64,000 nucleotides of DNA from Desulfovibrio sp. Huiquan2017 (GTDB taxonomy: Bacteria; Desulfobacterota; Desulfovibrionia; Desulfovibrionales; Desulfovibrionaceae), in NCBI RefSeq assembly GCF_017351175.1, contig NZ_JAFMPN010000005.1, forward strand, positions 149,114 to 213,113, in the 5' to 3' direction. The notes beneath the pieces are model-generated. The model saw only the letters and a program-made list of their open reading frames with translations. It was not told the origin of the DNA and searched no databases. Each line of letters opens with the position of its first letter. The first letter of the stretch is position 1. The position numbers and the translations under genes are program-made. This document shows positions 63,342-64,000 of this stretch, piece after piece.

Positions 63342-63683
63342 CTAAGGCTTCACGTAGGCAAAGCCCCGTTCCTGCAACTCCACGATTTCCACCACTCCGG
63401 CGGGAACCACGACGCATCCGGGGCACAGCCGCTCGGGGTCGATCTCGAAATTGCGCAAAGCGTTGTTGCAGACCTTGACCGCGACGCCCTGGTCGAGAAT
63501 CTCGCGCAATCGGGTTGCGTACTCGCCCTCACGGTCCAGAAGGCGCACGCCCGGGCCGTTGACGACCAGGGCTACGGCAGGTTTGTCCCCGGGAAAGGCG
63601 GCCAGGTAGTTCCTGATATTGCTGAAAGTGATGTCCAGGGCCTGACGGTCGTGATCGAAATGAAAAAGTACGTCGTGATTCAT
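63342..63683 (-). CDS. DsrE-like protein
   Basis: 113 aa, GAGAGGTT before the ATG. DsrE/DsrF-type fold: FHFDHDRQALDITFSNIRNY, then VALVVNGPGVRLL and a candidate sulfur-carrying cysteine in AVKVCNNALRNF. It probably handles persulfide sulfur. Its neighbour on the same strand is the APS-kinase fusion, about 200 bp downstream. Confidence 0.82.
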   Translation of the reverse strand: MNHDVLFHFDHDRQALDITFSNIRNYLAAFPGDKPAVALVVNGPGVRLLDREGEYATRLREILDQGVAVKVCNNALRNFEIDPERLCPGCVVVPAGVVEIVELQERGFAYVKP

Positions 63684-63808
63684 ATCCGCAACCTCTCAAA
63701 GCGAAATTATCGCAAAACGTGATGAAGGGGAATCGGCATCCCATTTTCCCCGGTCCGAATGGGATCGCCCGCGCAGGGGCCGAAAGGAATACGCAGGGCA
63801 AAAAACAT

Positions 63809-63834
63809 GGGGTTACGCCGATTGGCGTAACCCC
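63809..63834 (-). terminator. Terminator of the tRNA-Ser(GCU) remnant
   Basis: GGGGTTACGCC / GGCGTAACCCC with a 4-nt loop and T run on the minus strand, 9 bp past the tRNA 3' end. Confidence 0.85.
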
Positions 63835-63842
63835 TTGATATC

Positions 63843-63908
63843 TGGCGGAGAAGGAGGGATTTGAACCCTCGTATGAGCTTTACACCCATAACACGCTTAG
63901 CAGGCGTG
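63843..63908 (-). pseudogene. 3' part of tRNA-Ser(GCU): probable island attachment site
   Basis: The sequence runs from the anticodon stem-loop (CACGC-CTGCTAA-GCGTG, anticodon GCU) through variable arm, T arm and the encoded CCA. The 5' acceptor strand GGAGAAG and the D arm are missing: upstream sequence instead contains the palindrome ATCATAG-CC-CTATGAT (63909-63924). The functional tRNA-Ser(GCU) is expected beyond the window. Confidence 0.7.
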
Positions 63909-64000
63909 ATCATAGCCCTATGATTTCAGTAAGTTATTGAAATAGTGTGGTACAAAGTGTGAACAACTGCGCAAAACTGCACCCTGCCGCATGGCCCCGT

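Noticed and set aside
63843..63930. A complete tRNA-Ser(GCU)
   Set aside because: The 5' acceptor strand and D arm are absent from the upstream sequence, so only a 3' fragment is supported.
1..64000. CRISPR arrays, intact insertion sequences, rRNA operons
   Set aside because: No regularly spaced direct repeats, transposase frames with terminal repeats, or rRNA sequence were seen on either strand.

Overview
The window looks like chromosome of a sulfate-reducing member of the Desulfovibrionaceae (Desulfovibrio or Pseudodesulfovibrio type). The strongest pointers are a complete qrcABCD menaquinone reductase operon, a four-gene 2-oxoacid:ferredoxin oxidoreductase, a YeiH-type sulfate exporter with its own two-component system, many molybdopterin enzymes, and a DsrE-like protein. 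Most of the sequence is GC-rich and densely coding. The exceptions are an AT-rich stretch at about 44.7-46.5 kb and a decayed stretch at about 58.5-59.5 kb.

Layout. 0.1-3.0 kb: korDABC on the minus strand. 3.2-3.9 kb: cbiC. 4.0-7.2 kb: a polar amino-acid ABC importer. 7.5-8.5 kb: an orphan TAXI lipoprotein receptor. 8.9-13.6 kb: qrcABCD. 13.8-15.8 kb: manC and rfbC for cell-surface sugars. 16.0-18.2 kb: cvpA, mazG, three tiny membrane-protein ORFs and a small repeat-containing protein. 18.4-20.3 kb: an ADP-ribosylglycohydrolase-fold protein without its metal motifs, followed by a LigB-type dioxygenase. 20.4-29.1 kb: a molybdoenzyme cluster containing two unusual fusions (molybdopterin oxidoreductase with a glutamine amidotransferase domain; ABC ATPase with a periplasmic-binding-like domain), a sulfite-oxidase-fold protein and an alpha/beta hydrolase. 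29.3-35.7 kb: a sulfate exporter behind a sigma-54 promoter, then a heme-sensor histidine kinase and an NtrC-type regulator. 35.8-40.3 kb: a MacAB-TolC-type efflux operon. 40.7-44.6 kb: an iron/polyamine-type ABC importer. 44.7-48.7 kb: an AT-rich patch with an orphan solute-binding protein, then a PocR-type hybrid kinase.

An island of about 10.7 kb spans 48,840-59,521. It sits in the 3' end of tRNA-Ser(UGA). The displaced 18-bp tRNA end, still followed by a terminator, marks the far edge, and a frameshifted, truncated integrase lies beside the intact tRNA. Its cargo is a sigma-54 activator, three palindromic GAGTC-N6-GACTC sites, a near-consensus -24/-12 promoter, a DMT transporter, a three-subunit molybdenum hydroxylase, a MocA-like cofactor cytidylyltransferase, a BCCT transporter and a broken MoCo-binding gene.

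Beyond the tRNA lie a Fur-family regulator, a PilZ protein, an ATP-sulfurylase/APS-kinase fusion whose sulfurylase motifs are degenerate, and a DsrE-like protein. At 63.84-63.91 kb there is a 3' fragment of tRNA-Ser(GCU) with its terminator. This looks like the edge of a second island continuing past the end of the window.

All functional calls come from reading motifs by eye. No homology search was possible.
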